This document shows positions 35,981 through 44,779 of a DNA stretch of 62,364 nt, one piece after another; positions within the stretch are counted from its first letter, which is position 1, and every line of letters begins with the position of its first letter. The notes below the pieces were generated by a model. The model worked only from the letters and a program-made list of their open reading frames with translations. It made no database searches and was not told the origin of the DNA. Both the position numbers and the translations under genes were made by a program. Source of the DNA: Burkholderia sp. Bp9143 (GTDB lineage Bacteria > Pseudomonadota > Gammaproteobacteria > Burkholderiales > Burkholderiaceae); NCBI RefSeq assembly GCF_003853645.1, contig NZ_QTPO01000051.1:1-62364 (forward strand), read 5' to 3'.

Positions 35981-37565
35981 TGCGCGCTTCCCGCGGCGCG
36001 GGCACGCCGTCGATGCGTTGCGGCACATTCAGCGGGTTGCCGTTTCGGATGGCGTCGGGCAGCAGCGCGTCCGGCACGTCCTGGTACGACACGGGGCGCA
36101 GGAAACGCTCGATCGCGCGTGCGCCGACCGACGTGGTGCGCGTGTCGGACGTGGCCGGGAACGGGCCGCCGTGGACCATCGCATGACCGACCTCGACGCC
36201 GGTGCCGAAGCCGTTGACGAGAATGCGGCCGGCCTTGCGCTCGAGCGTCGGGCGCAGCGCGGCGAACAGCGCGGCGTCGCCGTCGGCGAGATGCGCGGCG
36301 ATCGTCAGTTGGCCTTCGAGCGACTTCAGCACGCGATGCAGCGTGTCGGCGTCCGGGCAGCGCACGATCAGCGACGCGGGGCCGAACACTTCGTCACGCA
36401 GTTCGGGGTGGGCGATGAACGCGTCCGCCGACGTCACGAACAGCGCCGCGCGCGCCTGGTAGCGGCCGCCTTCCACGCCTTCCGCCAGCAGCTCGACCGC
36501 GTCATGCGCGCGCAGGGCGGCCACGCCTTGCGCATAGCTCGCGTGGATGTGCGGCGTCAGCATCGTCTGCGCGGCGGTCGCTTGCACGGCGGTGGCCGCC
36601 GCGGCTTCGAACGCGCGCAGCGCGGGGCCGTCGACCGCGAGCACGAGGCCCGGGTTCGTGCAGAACTGGCCGGCGCCGAGGGCGAGCGATGCAACGAACT
36701 GCGGCGCGATCGTGTCGTGACGCGCGTCGAGCGCGGCCGGGAACAGCAGCACCGGGTTGATCGAGCTCATTTCCGCATAGACCGGAATCGGCTCGTGGCG
36801 CGCGGCCGCGATGTTCATCAACGCGACGCCGCCGCGGCGCGAGCCCGTGAACCCGACGGCCTTGATGCGCGGATCGGCGACGAGCGCCTGGCCGATGTCG
36901 CGCGATGTGTCGAACAGCAGCGAGAACACGCCGGCCGGCAGCCCGCATTCGCGCACGGCCTGCTGGATCGCGCGGCCGACGAGCTCGGACGTGCCCGGGT
37001 GTGCGGAGTGTGCCTTGACGATCACCGGGCAACCGGCCGCAAGTGCCGATGCGGTATCGCCGCCCGCGACCGAGAACGCGAGCGGGAAGTTCGACGCGCC
37101 GAACACGGCGACCGGCCCGATCGCGACGTTGCGCAGGCGCAGATCGACGCGCGGCAGCGGCTTGCGGTCCGGGCGGGCCGGATCGATGCGCGCATCGACG
37201 TAACCGCCGTCGCGCACGAGCGACGCGAACAGCGCGAGCTGGCCGACCGTGCGGCCGCGTTCGCCTTCGATGCGTGCGCGCGGCAGGCCGGTTTCGGTGA
37301 CGCAGCGTTCGATCAGGTCGTCGCCGAGCGCCATGATGTTGCGGCCGATCGCGTCGAGAAACGCGGCGCGTTGCTCGGGGCGCGTTTCGCGATACGTGTC
37401 GAATGCTTCGTCGGCGAGCGCGCAGGCCGTCTCCAGGTCGTGCAGGCTCGCGCCGCCGAACGCGGGTTCGAGCGGTTCGCCGGTCGCGGCGGCGATCGCG
37501 TGAAGGGTGCCGTTCTGTCCGGCGATGGCCGACTGGCCGATCAGGAGCTGACCTGTGAGTTGCAT
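35973..37565 (-). CDS. 2-oxoglutarate semialdehyde dehydrogenase
   Basis: 530 aa aldehyde dehydrogenase with catalytic Cys302 (GAGQFCTNPG) and Glu265 (VYAEMSSINP), and cofactor motif FTGSRRGG. Length and the sequence around Cys302 fit the 2,5-dioxopentanoate (2-oxoglutarate semialdehyde) dehydrogenases of hydroxyproline and sugar-acid catabolism. It makes 2-oxoglutarate, the last step of the pathway encoded at 34958-43625. ATG 37565 begins MQLTGQLLIG. Confidence 0.9.
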   Translation of the reverse strand: MQLTGQLLIGQSAIAGQNGTLHAIAAATGEPLEPAFGGASLHDLETACALADEAFDTYRETRPEQRAAFLDAIGRNIMALGDDLIERCVTETGLPRARIEGERGRTVGQLALFASLVRDGGYVDARIDPARPDRKPLPRVDLRLRNVAIGPVAVFGASNFPLAFSVAGGDTASALAAGCPVIVKAHSAHPGTSELVGRAIQQAVRECGLPAGVFSLLFDTSRDIGQALVADPRIKAVGFTGSRRGGVALMNIAAARHEPIPVYAEMSSINPVLLFPAALDARHDTIAPQFVASLALGAGQFCTNPGLVLAVDGPALRAFEAAAATAVQATAAQTMLTPHIHASYAQGVAALRAHDAVELLAEGVEGGRYQARAALFVTSADAFIAHPELRDEVFGPASLIVRCPDADTLHRVLKSLEGQLTIAAHLADGDAALFAALRPTLERKAGRILVNGFGTGVEVGHAMVHGGPFPATSDTRTTSVGARAIERFLRPVSYQDVPDALLPDAIRNGNPLNVPQRIDGVPAPREARNV

Positions 37566-37636
37566 GGTTCTTCCTCGGAAAATGCGGGGCCGGGCGTGGT
37601 GCGCCCGGCCGGAGTGGAAAGGGGAAAGCGGGTGCG

Positions 37637-39262
37637 TCAGTCTTCGTCGTCTTCGAGCTGCAGCTTGTCGGACCGGATGCCGGTATTGGCGCCCCAGTAG
37701 AAGATGACGAGCGCGACGGCCGCGACGACGACCGTGTCGTACGGATGCGCGAGCTGGCCCGTGCCGCCGAAGCCGCCGAAGTACGACAGCACGATCATGG
37801 CCGCGTAGAACGCGATCAGCCACGCGGACGAACGCACCTGCTCGGCGAGGCTCAGGTGTGCGGTCGGCACCCAGCGGCGGCACGCGAGATAGACGACGAA
37901 CATCACGATCTGCAGGCCGAGCAGCCAGGACACCGTGCCCCAGCCCGACCAGTAGACGATCAGCGCGGCGATCACGAACGACGCGGGGCCGGTGATGCCG
38001 AACGCCACCGCGCGGAACGGCCGCGGCAGGTCGGGCGCGGTGCGGCGCAGTGCGGCGACCGACACGGGCGCGACGGCATAGCTCAGCACGAGCGCGGCCG
38101 ACACGATGTTGATCAGCGCTTCCCACGACGGGAACGGCATCGTCCAGAAGATCGCGAGGCCGAACGTGAGCCACAGGCCCGCGCGCGGGATGCCCGATGC
38201 TTCGTCGACGCGCGTGAACACCTTGAAGAACGTGCCCGTCTTCGCCCAGCCGTACACGACGCGCGGCGTCGCGTTCATGTAGATGTTGCCGCAGCCGCTC
38301 GGCGAGATCATCGCGTCGGCCACCACCATCACTGCAAGCCAGCCCACGCCGAGCGCGAGCGCGATGTCGCGGTACGGCAGCGAGAAGGCCTTGCTCACGT
38401 CGTGCCAGCCGGCGGCGAGCATGTCGGTCGGGATGCTGCCGATGAACGCGAGCTGCAGCAGCACGTAGATCAGCGTGGACAGCAGGATCGACAGGATCAG
38501 CGCGATCGGGATCGTGCGCTGCGGATCGCGCACTTCGCTCGCGACCGACACGATCGGCGTGAGGCCGAGGTACGCGAAGATGATGCCGCCGGCCGACACG
38601 GCCATCTCGATGCCCGGCATGCCGAACGGCGCGAAGCCGTGCGCGGTCAGGTTGGCGGGCTTGAAGAACGTGAACAGCACCGCGATCACCGACAGCGGCA
38701 CGATGAACTTGAAGATGCTGATGATGTTGTTCGCCTTCGCGAACGTCTTCACGCTCGAGTAGTTCAGGTAAAAGAAGAAGCACAGCAGCGCGGCCTGCAC
38801 GAGCCAGCCGAGCGTCGTCGGGTCGCTCGATCCGGCTTTGGTGAGGCCGGGGAACCACGCGGCCGCGTACTGGCGCGCGGCGACCACTTCGATCGCGATC
38901 AGGCTCGAGAACGCGATCAGCGTGATGAAGCCCATCAGGTAGCCGAGCAGCGGGCCGTGCGAGAACACCGGGTAGCGGACCACGCCGCCCGCGCGCGGCA
39001 GCGCGGCGCCGAGCTCGCAGTAGACGATGCCGAGCAGCAGCACCGCGAAGCCGCCGAGGAGCCACGAGAAGATGCCGGCCGGGCCGGCGATCGTCGACAC
39101 GTGGCTCGCGGCGAACAGCCACCCCGAACCGAAGATTGCCCCGAGACCGATGAACGTCAGGTCGGTCAGCGACAACTGCTTCTTGAACTTGCCGTGACCG
39201 CCGTCGGCGGGCACGGAACGGGAAAGCGGGACGGACGGGTGTGTGTTGCCTTGGCCTGGCAT
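37637..39262 (-). CDS. APC-family amino acid permease
   Basis: 541 aa with about twelve membrane helices; first helix TFIGLGAIFGSGWLFAASH is the APC signature. Probably imports hydroxyproline or proline given the neighbours. ATG 39262 follows AGGAG at 8 nt spacing. 71 nt upstream of the dehydrogenase gene on the same strand, so it is likely cotranscribed and first in that minus-strand operon. Confidence 0.9.
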   Translation of the reverse strand: MPGQGNTHPSVPLSRSVPADGGHGKFKKQLSLTDLTFIGLGAIFGSGWLFAASHVSTIAGPAGIFSWLLGGFAVLLLGIVYCELGAALPRAGGVVRYPVFSHGPLLGYLMGFITLIAFSSLIAIEVVAARQYAAAWFPGLTKAGSSDPTTLGWLVQAALLCFFFYLNYSSVKTFAKANNIISIFKFIVPLSVIAVLFTFFKPANLTAHGFAPFGMPGIEMAVSAGGIIFAYLGLTPIVSVASEVRDPQRTIPIALILSILLSTLIYVLLQLAFIGSIPTDMLAAGWHDVSKAFSLPYRDIALALGVGWLAVMVVADAMISPSGCGNIYMNATPRVVYGWAKTGTFFKVFTRVDEASGIPRAGLWLTFGLAIFWTMPFPSWEALINIVSAALVLSYAVAPVSVAALRRTAPDLPRPFRAVAFGITGPASFVIAALIVYWSGWGTVSWLLGLQIVMFVVYLACRRWVPTAHLSLAEQVRSSAWLIAFYAAMIVLSYFGGFGGTGQLAHPYDTVVVAAVALVIFYWGANTGIRSDKLQLEDDED

Positions 39263-39862
39263 GGGTTTGTCTCCTGGGAAATATCGGGGCAGGTGTGGCT
39301 TGCGCCGCGCTCCGGCGGCGCAACTGCGCACACCTGCCGGCCGGCGTGCGACCGGTTCGAACGACCGGGGCGGGCCGAGGGCCGTTCGTGCGCAGCGCGG
39401 ACTGGCGTTGCAGCGAACGGGCCCGCGCGGGCCATGCCGAACCGGAAGTGGCGATGCGACGGGGGGAGGCCGTTGCACCGCCGGGGGAAATCGGTCAGCG
39501 GTTCGCCCGGTTCTGTTCGGCGCGGTGCGCGGCGTCGAAAGCGATGGAAGCGCCCGGTGCGAACCGGTTGCTGAGGGCGGGGATAACTCCGGTCCGCTGG
39601 ATGGCGTTTCGGCTCACTGCAATCTCCTGCTTCGTATCGACCGACGACAGGTGCGTCGACGTGCAACCAGTATCGCCGTGCAAACACCCGTCACGCTTGA
39701 GCCGTATCGCGGAGCAGAATGACGAAATCGGCACAGTGGCCGGAAGGGCCGCGAACGGCGTTTCGCACTATGCCGATTTCGTCGCCGTCCTCATCGAAAA
39801 GCCACAAGCGGACGGACGCGCGACGGAGGAAGCTATGCTCCTTTCCCCACTTCGGACGGCTC
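39263..39862. other. divergent regulatory region
   Basis: 600 nt between the permease operon (minus) and the epimerase operon (plus). The frames crossing it lack family resemblance and start sites. A regulator gene for the hydroxyproline locus is not found here; control elements for both operons are expected but not identifiable by eye. Confidence 0.45.
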
Positions 39863-39865
39863 ATG

Positions 39866-40798
39866 ATGAAGCGCATCCAGATCATCGATTCGCACACGGG
39901 CGGCGAACCCACGCGGCTCGTCGTGTCCGGTTTCCCCTCGCTCGGCAACGGCACGATGGCCGAGCGCCGCGACGTGCTCGCGCGCGAGCATGATCGCTAT
40001 CGCACCGCGTGCATTCTCGAGCCGCGCGGCAGCGATGTGCTGGTCGGCGCGCTGCTGTGCGAACCCGTGTCGCCGGAGGCTGCGGCCGGCGTGATCTTCT
40101 TCAACAACAGCGGTTACCTCGGGATGTGCGGGCACGGCACGATCGGCGTCGTGCGCACACTGCATCACATGGGCCGCATCGAGCCGGGCGTGCACCAGAT
40201 CGAAACGCCGGTCGGCACCGTCGAGGCGACGCTGCACGACGACCTGTCGGTCAGCGTGCGCAACGTGCTCGCGTACCGCCATGCGAAGGCCGTCAACGTC
40301 GACGTGCCGGGTTACGGCCCCGTGAAGGGCGACATCGCGTGGGGCGGCAACTGGTTCTTCCTGATCAGCGATCACGGCCAGCGCGTGGCCGGCGACAACG
40401 TCGCGGCGCTGACCGCCTATTCGTCCGCGGTGCGTGCAGGGCTCGAGCGCGCGGGCATCACCGGCGCGAACGGCGGCGAGATCGACCATATCGAACTGTT
40501 CGCGGACGATCCCGAGCACGACAGCCGCAGCTTCGTGCTGTGCCCGGGCCATGCGTACGACCGGTCGCCGTGCGGCACCGGCACGAGCGCGAAGCTCGCG
40601 TGCCTCGCGGCCGACGGCAAGCTCGAACCGGGCGTCGCATGGCGGCAAGCGAGCGTGATCGGCAGCGTGTTCCAGGCGAGCTATGCGCAGGCCGACGGCG
40701 GCATCGTGCCGACGATCCGCGGCAGCGCGCACCTGAGCGCGGAAGCGACGCTGCTGATCGAGGAAGACGATCCGTTCGGCTGGGGCATCGTGTCGTGA
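39866..40798 (+). CDS. 4-hydroxyproline 2-epimerase
   Basis: 310 aa proline-racemase-fold enzyme with both catalytic cysteines, Cys88 (GMCGHGTIG) and Cys236 (SPCGTGTSAK); two Cys separate epimerase/racemase from the dehydratase relatives. It converts trans-4-hydroxy-L-proline to cis-4-hydroxy-D-proline, the first catabolic step. Two ATGs in a row (39863, 39866) follow GGACGG. The stop overlaps the GTG of the next gene (GTGA). Confidence 0.94.
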   Translation: MKRIQIIDSHTGGEPTRLVVSGFPSLGNGTMAERRDVLAREHDRYRTACILEPRGSDVLVGALLCEPVSPEAAAGVIFFNNSGYLGMCGHGTIGVVRTLHHMGRIEPGVHQIETPVGTVEATLHDDLSVSVRNVLAYRHAKAVNVDVPGYGPVKGDIAWGGNWFFLISDHGQRVAGDNVAALTAYSSAVRAGLERAGITGANGGEIDHIELFADDPEHDSRSFVLCPGHAYDRSPCGTGTSAKLACLAADGKLEPGVAWRQASVIGSVFQASYAQADGGIVPTIRGSAHLSAEATLLIEEDDPFGWGIVS

Positions 40799-41922
40799 GC
40801 GAGACCCGGACCGACGTCGTCGTGATCGGCGCCGGCATCGTCGGCGCGGCGTGTGCGCATGAACTCGCGCAGCGCGGGCTGCGCGTGCTCGTCGTCGACG
40901 ACGCGAGCGGCGGTGCAACCGGCGCCGGCATGGGGCACCTCGTCGCGATGGACGACAACGCGGCCGAGCTCGCGCTGAGCCATTATTCGATCGAACTGTG
41001 GCGCGCGCTCGCCGGCGAGATGCCGGAAGGCTGCGCGTACCGCAACTGCGGCACGCTGTGGCTCGCGGCCGATGCCCACGAGATGGACCTCGCACGCACC
41101 AAGCAGGCGACGCTCGCCGCGCACGGCGTGGCGGGCGAACTGATCGACGCGGCGACGCTCGCTCAATGGGAGCCGATGCTGCGGGCGGGCCTCGGCGGCG
41201 CGCTGAAGATTCCCGGCGACGCGATTCTCTATGCACCCGTCGCCGCGAGCTGGCTGTTGCAGCGCGCGCCGGGCATCACGTTGCGGCGCGATCGCGCGGT
41301 GGCGGTCGACGGCGCGAGCGTGACGCTCGCGAGCGGCGACACGCTGCGTGCGGAACGCGTCGTCGTCGCGAACGGCGTCGCCGCGCGCACGCTGTTACCA
41401 GAATTGCCGCTGCGTCCGAAGAAGGGGCACCTGCTGATCACCGACCGCTATCCGCGCCAGGTGTCGCACCAGCTCGTCGAGCTTGGTTATGCGGCGAGCG
41501 CGCATGCGAGCGACGGTACGTCGGTCGCATTCAACGTGCAGCCGCGGCCGACCGGCCAACTGCTGATCGGCTCGTCGCGCCAGTTCGACACCGAGGACGC
41601 ACGCATCGAGCCGCCGGTCCTCGCACGCATGCTGCGCCGCGCGGCCGGCTACCTGCCGGAGCTGGCCGACCTGAACGGGATTCGCGCATGGACGGGCTTC
41701 CGTTCCGCGAGCCCTGACGGCCTGCCGCTGCTCGGCGAACATCCGGCGCGGCCGGGCGTGTGGCTCGCGGTCGGGCACGAAGGGCTCGGCGTGACGACCG
41801 CGCCGGGCAGTGCGCGGCTCATCGCCGCGCTGATGACCGGCGAACGGCCGCCCATCGACATCGAACCGTATTTGCCGGGACGTTTCCTGACGACGTCCCC
41901 CGTAGCCGGAGCGCTGACATGA
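40795..41922 (+). CDS. hcnC: D-hydroxyproline dehydrogenase, FAD amino-acid oxidase-like subunit
   Basis: 375 aa DAO-family flavoprotein starting at GTG 40795, overlapping the epimerase stop. FAD motif VVVIGAGIVGAACAHEL at the N-terminus and C-terminal FAD contact GLPLLGEHPARPGVWLAVGHEGLG. With the two iron-sulfur/FAD subunits downstream it should oxidise cis-4-hydroxy-D-proline to a pyrroline carboxylate at the membrane side of the respiratory chain. Its TGA lies within the first unit of the 104-bp repeat. The name hcnC is used because annotations of this complex borrow it; cyanide production is not implied. Confidence 0.9.
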   Translation: MSETRTDVVVIGAGIVGAACAHELAQRGLRVLVVDDASGGATGAGMGHLVAMDDNAAELALSHYSIELWRALAGEMPEGCAYRNCGTLWLAADAHEMDLARTKQATLAAHGVAGELIDAATLAQWEPMLRAGLGGALKIPGDAILYAPVAASWLLQRAPGITLRRDRAVAVDGASVTLASGDTLRAERVVVANGVAARTLLPELPLRPKKGHLLITDRYPRQVSHQLVELGYAASAHASDGTSVAFNVQPRPTGQLLIGSSRQFDTEDARIEPPVLARMLRRAAGYLPELADLNGIRAWTGFRSASPDGLPLLGEHPARPGVWLAVGHEGLGVTTAPGSARLIAALMTGERPPIDIEPYLPGRFLTTSPVAGALT

Positions 41923-42121
41923 AACGACCCCCACGCTCACTTCGTTCGCTTGGGGGGACGCAGTCCCCCCATCCCTCGAAGGCCGATTCCCGTACGTGCA
42001 GGGCGGCCCGGCGGAGGCTGACATGAAACGACCCCCACGCTCACTTCGTTCGCTTGGGGGGACGCAGTCCCCCCATCCCTCAAAGGCCGATTCCCATACG
42101 TGCAGGGCGGCCCGGCGGAGG
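41914..42121 (+). repeat. tandem 104-bp direct repeat at a subunit junction
   Basis: Two units, 41914-42017 and 42018-42121, differing at only two visible positions. Each starts CTGACATGAAACGACC, contains a hairpin GGGGGGAC-GCA-GTCCCCCC and ends CGGCGGAGG, a ribosome-binding sequence for the next ATG. Each unit encodes a 35-codon frame (41919-42026; 42023-42130, beginning MKRPPRSLRSLGGTQ) whose ATGA overlaps join the previous stop to the next start. So the array sits exactly in what was an ATGA junction between the two flanking subunit genes. The CCCCCACGCTCACTTCG segment resembles short repeats common in Burkholderia intergenic DNA. Confidence 0.95.
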
Positions 42122-42126
42122 CTGAC

Positions 42127-42360
42127 ATGATCATTCATCTGGACGGCCGCGCGCTGACGGTGGCCGACGGTGCGACCGTCGCGACTGCCATCTCGGCGAG
42201 CGGCGACGACACGACGCGTGTGTCGTGCACGGGTGCGGCGCGTGCGCCGTTTTGCGGTATGGGCATCTGCCAGGAGTGCAGGATGACGATCGACGGCCGC
42301 CGTCGTCTGGCTTGCCAGACGCTGTGCCGCGACGGGATGCGGGTGGAGCGCACGCGATGA
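42127..42360 (+). CDS. hcnA: D-hydroxyproline dehydrogenase, small (2Fe-2S) subunit
   Basis: 77 aa plant-type ferredoxin-like subunit. Cysteines lie in SCTGAARAPFCGMGICQECRM and LACQTLC, matching the small (2Fe-2S) subunit of amino-acid dehydrogenase complexes. ATG 42127 is the second half of the junction interrupted by the 104-bp repeats. Its stop overlaps the next start (ATGA). It passes electrons between the two flavin subunits. Confidence 0.88.
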   Translation: MIIHLDGRALTVADGATVATAISASGDDTTRVSCTGAARAPFCGMGICQECRMTIDGRRRLACQTLCRDGMRVERTR

Positions 42361-43625
42361 AACAGGAACGACTGAGCGTCGACGTCGCGATCGTCGGCGC
42401 GGGCCCGGCCGGGCTGTCGGCGGCGCGGGCCGCCGCACGAAGCGGTGCGACGGTCGCGATCGTCGACGACAACCCGCGCGCGGGCGGGCAGATCTGGCGC
42501 CAGGCGGCGGCCGCGACGCCCGTGCCGGCCGCGGCGGAACGTCTTGCGGTGCTGCGTCAGCCGAACGTCAAGCATCTCGCGGCCACGCGCATCGTCGCCG
42601 AAACGCAGCCGGGCACGCTGCTGCTCGAGGACGACGAGCGCGGGTTCCTGCTCGAATTTCGCACGCTGATCGTGTGCTGTGGCGCGCGCGAGTTGCTGCT
42701 GCCGTTCCCGGGCTGGACGCTGCCGGGCGTGACCGGCGCGGGCGGCCTGCAGGCGCTGATCAAGTACGGCCTCGATGTGCGCGGGCAGCGCACCGTGATC
42801 GCCGGCAGCGGCCCGCTGCTGCTCGCGAGCGCGGCGACGGCCCGTCAGGCCGGCGCGCAGGTATCGCACGTGCTCGAACAGGCCGCGTGGAGCGATGTGG
42901 CCGGTTTCGGCGCGGGGCTGTGGCGCTGGCCGTCGAAACTCGCGCAAGCCGCGAAGCTCGTCACGACCGCCTACCGGCCCAATGCATATGTCGTCGAAGC
43001 GTTCGGCGACAAGCGGCTCGAACGCGTGCGGATCCGGCAGGGCGAGCGCGAGTTCGAGGTCGACTGCGACCGGCTCGCATGCGGCTTCGGCCTCGTGCCG
43101 AATACCGTGCTGCCGAGCCATCTCGGCTGCCGGATCGAGAACGGCGCGGTCGTGGTCGACGCACACCAGTACACGAGCCGCGACGGGTGTTTCGCGGCGG
43201 GCGAGTGCACGGGTGTCGGCGGCAGCGAACTGGCGATGGTCGAAGGCGAGATCGCGGGCTACGCGGCCACCGGGCAGACAGCGCCGCTGGCCGCACTGGT
43301 TGCGCAGCGCGCGCGCTGGCAGGCGTTCGCGGATGCGGTGCGCGAGCGCTTCGCGATCCGCGAGCCGATCCGCCGGCTCGCGCGGCCCGATACGCTGCTG
43401 TGCCGTTGCGAGGACGTGCGCTTCGACGCGGTCGCGCCGGCGCCGGGCTGGACGGCCGCGAAGCTGCAGACGCGCTGCGGGATGGGTGCATGCCAGGGCC
43501 GCGTGTGCGGCGCGGCCGCGCAGGCGCTGTTCGGCTGGACGCCGCCGGTGCCGCGAACGCCGCTCGTGCCCGCACGGGTCGGCACGTTGATGCTGGACGA
43601 CACGGCGTCCTGCGACGGCGCCTGA
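42357..43625 (+). CDS. hcnB: D-hydroxyproline dehydrogenase, large FAD subunit
   Basis: 422 aa pyridine-nucleotide-disulfide-type flavoprotein: VAIVGAGPAGLSAARAA near the N-terminus, second nucleotide site IAGSGPLLLASAAT, and FFAAGECTGVGG-like segment (GCFAAGECTGVGG). C-terminal BFD-like cysteines (TLLCRCEDV; RCGMGACQGRVCG) bind an iron-sulfur cluster. ATG 42357 overlaps the small subunit stop. A hairpin at 43634-43668 closes the operon. Confidence 0.9.
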   Translation: MKQERLSVDVAIVGAGPAGLSAARAAARSGATVAIVDDNPRAGGQIWRQAAAATPVPAAAERLAVLRQPNVKHLAATRIVAETQPGTLLLEDDERGFLLEFRTLIVCCGARELLLPFPGWTLPGVTGAGGLQALIKYGLDVRGQRTVIAGSGPLLLASAATARQAGAQVSHVLEQAAWSDVAGFGAGLWRWPSKLAQAAKLVTTAYRPNAYVVEAFGDKRLERVRIRQGEREFEVDCDRLACGFGLVPNTVLPSHLGCRIENGAVVVDAHQYTSRDGCFAAGECTGVGGSELAMVEGEIAGYAATGQTAPLAALVAQRARWQAFADAVRERFAIREPIRRLARPDTLLCRCEDVRFDAVAPAPGWTAAKLQTRCGMGACQGRVCGAAAQALFGWTPPVPRTPLVPARVGTLMLDDTASCDGA

Positions 43626-43633
43626 TGCGTCAC

Positions 43634-43668
43634 GGCGAAGCGCCCGGTTCGCGCCGGGCCGCTTCGCC
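43634..43668. terminator. long GC hairpin between convergent operons
   Basis: GGCGAAGCG-CCCGG pairs with CCGGG-CCGCTTCGCC around a 6-nt loop. It lies between the large-subunit stop and the LysR gene stop. No U-tract follows, so termination may be inefficient. Confidence 0.5.
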
Positions 43669-43670
43669 GC

Positions 43671-44615
43671 TCATTCCACCTTCACTTTCTCCCATCCGCC
43701 CACCTGCGGCGCCGCACAGGCACGCAGGCACTCGATCGCGGCGGCCACGGCCGCGCGATTCGCGCTGTCCGGGTGCCAGTACATCGATACCGCGCCCTGA
43801 CCCTCGAGCCGCATCGGCAGGATGCGGATCGCGTTCAATTGCTCGAAGCGCCGCGCGGCACGATGCGAAGCGACGCCCAGCAGGTCGGTGTTGTTCAGCA
43901 GCGTGAGGTTCAGGATCGACGAATTCGATTCGACGCAGTGCGGCGGCTGCACGCGGCCGGCGGCCGTCAGCGCGACCTGCAGCGCGTTGTGCACGGGCGT
44001 GCCTGGCGGCCAGACGATCCACGAGTGGGCCAGCACCTCGTCCCAGCCGACCGATGCCGCGCCGACGAGCGGGTGATCGGGCCGCGCGACGAACACCACC
44101 GGATCGACATACAGCGCTTCGGCGTGCAGGTGCGGATCGACGGACGCCGAGCCGGAACGGCCGACGACGATGTCCAGCTCGCCGCGCGCGAGCTGCGGCA
44201 TCAACTGGTTCATCGTGCTCTCCGCGAGCCGCACCTGCGCACGCGGCATCCGCTTCAGCAACTGCGATACCGCGAGCGGCACCGTGTCGGCGGCCGCCAC
44301 GCCCGACGTGCCGATCGTGACCAGGCCGCTGCCGCCTTCGCGCAGTGCGGCCATGTCGTCGCGCGCGACGTCGAGCTGCGCCTCCACGCGGCGTGCATGC
44401 TCGATCAACGCGTCGCCGTAGGCCGTCGGCCGCAAGCCGCGCGCATGCCGCTCGAACAGCGGCAGCCCGACGTCCTCTTCGAGTTCCTTCAGCCATTTCG
44501 ACAGCGCGGGCTGGGTGGTCGCGAGCGCCGCCGCCGACTGGCTCAGGTTGCCCGTGCTGGCCAGGCTCAGCAGGACCTGCAGGTGCCGCAATCGCAGCCG
44601 GTGGGTCCAGTCCAT
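43671..44615 (-). CDS. LysR-type regulator of gentisate genes
   Basis: 314 aa. N-terminal HTH (RHLQVLLSLASTGNLSQSAAAL, then TQPALSKWLKELE) and a C-terminal periplasmic-binding-protein-like effector domain. Start ATG 44615 has GGAG 6 nt upstream; an ATG at 44651 has none. Divergent from the gentisate dioxygenase gene across about 165 nt, the usual LysR arrangement, so it should activate that operon in response to a pathway aromatic acid. Confidence 0.92.
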   Translation of the reverse strand: MDWTHRLRLRHLQVLLSLASTGNLSQSAAALATTQPALSKWLKELEEDVGLPLFERHARGLRPTAYGDALIEHARRVEAQLDVARDDMAALREGGSGLVTIGTSGVAAADTVPLAVSQLLKRMPRAQVRLAESTMNQLMPQLARGELDIVVGRSGSASVDPHLHAEALYVDPVVFVARPDHPLVGAASVGWDEVLAHSWIVWPPGTPVHNALQVALTAAGRVQPPHCVESNSSILNLTLLNNTDLLGVASHRAARRFEQLNAIRILPMRLEGQGAVSMYWHPDSANRAAVAAAIECLRACAAPQVGGWEKVKVE

Positions 44616-44779
44616 TGCACGCTCCGTATCGGAAGGTATATCCGAAATCATATGGATTAGATGATTTCGCCATTTTACTGGGTATGTCTGCGTCGAATAT
44701 AAATGCGCTAACGGACTGCGGCATGCGGTCCCCGACCCGACACAGCGCCGACCGCGATCGGCCGCCCCAAGGAGACATC

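Noticed and set aside
41914..42121. CRISPR array
   Set aside because: Only two directly abutting 104-bp units, no spacers; a tandem duplication instead.
40795..43625. Hydrogen cyanide synthase based on the HcnABC-like subunits
   Set aside because: The flanking epimerase, semialdehyde dehydrogenase and permease identify it as D-hydroxyproline dehydrogenase.
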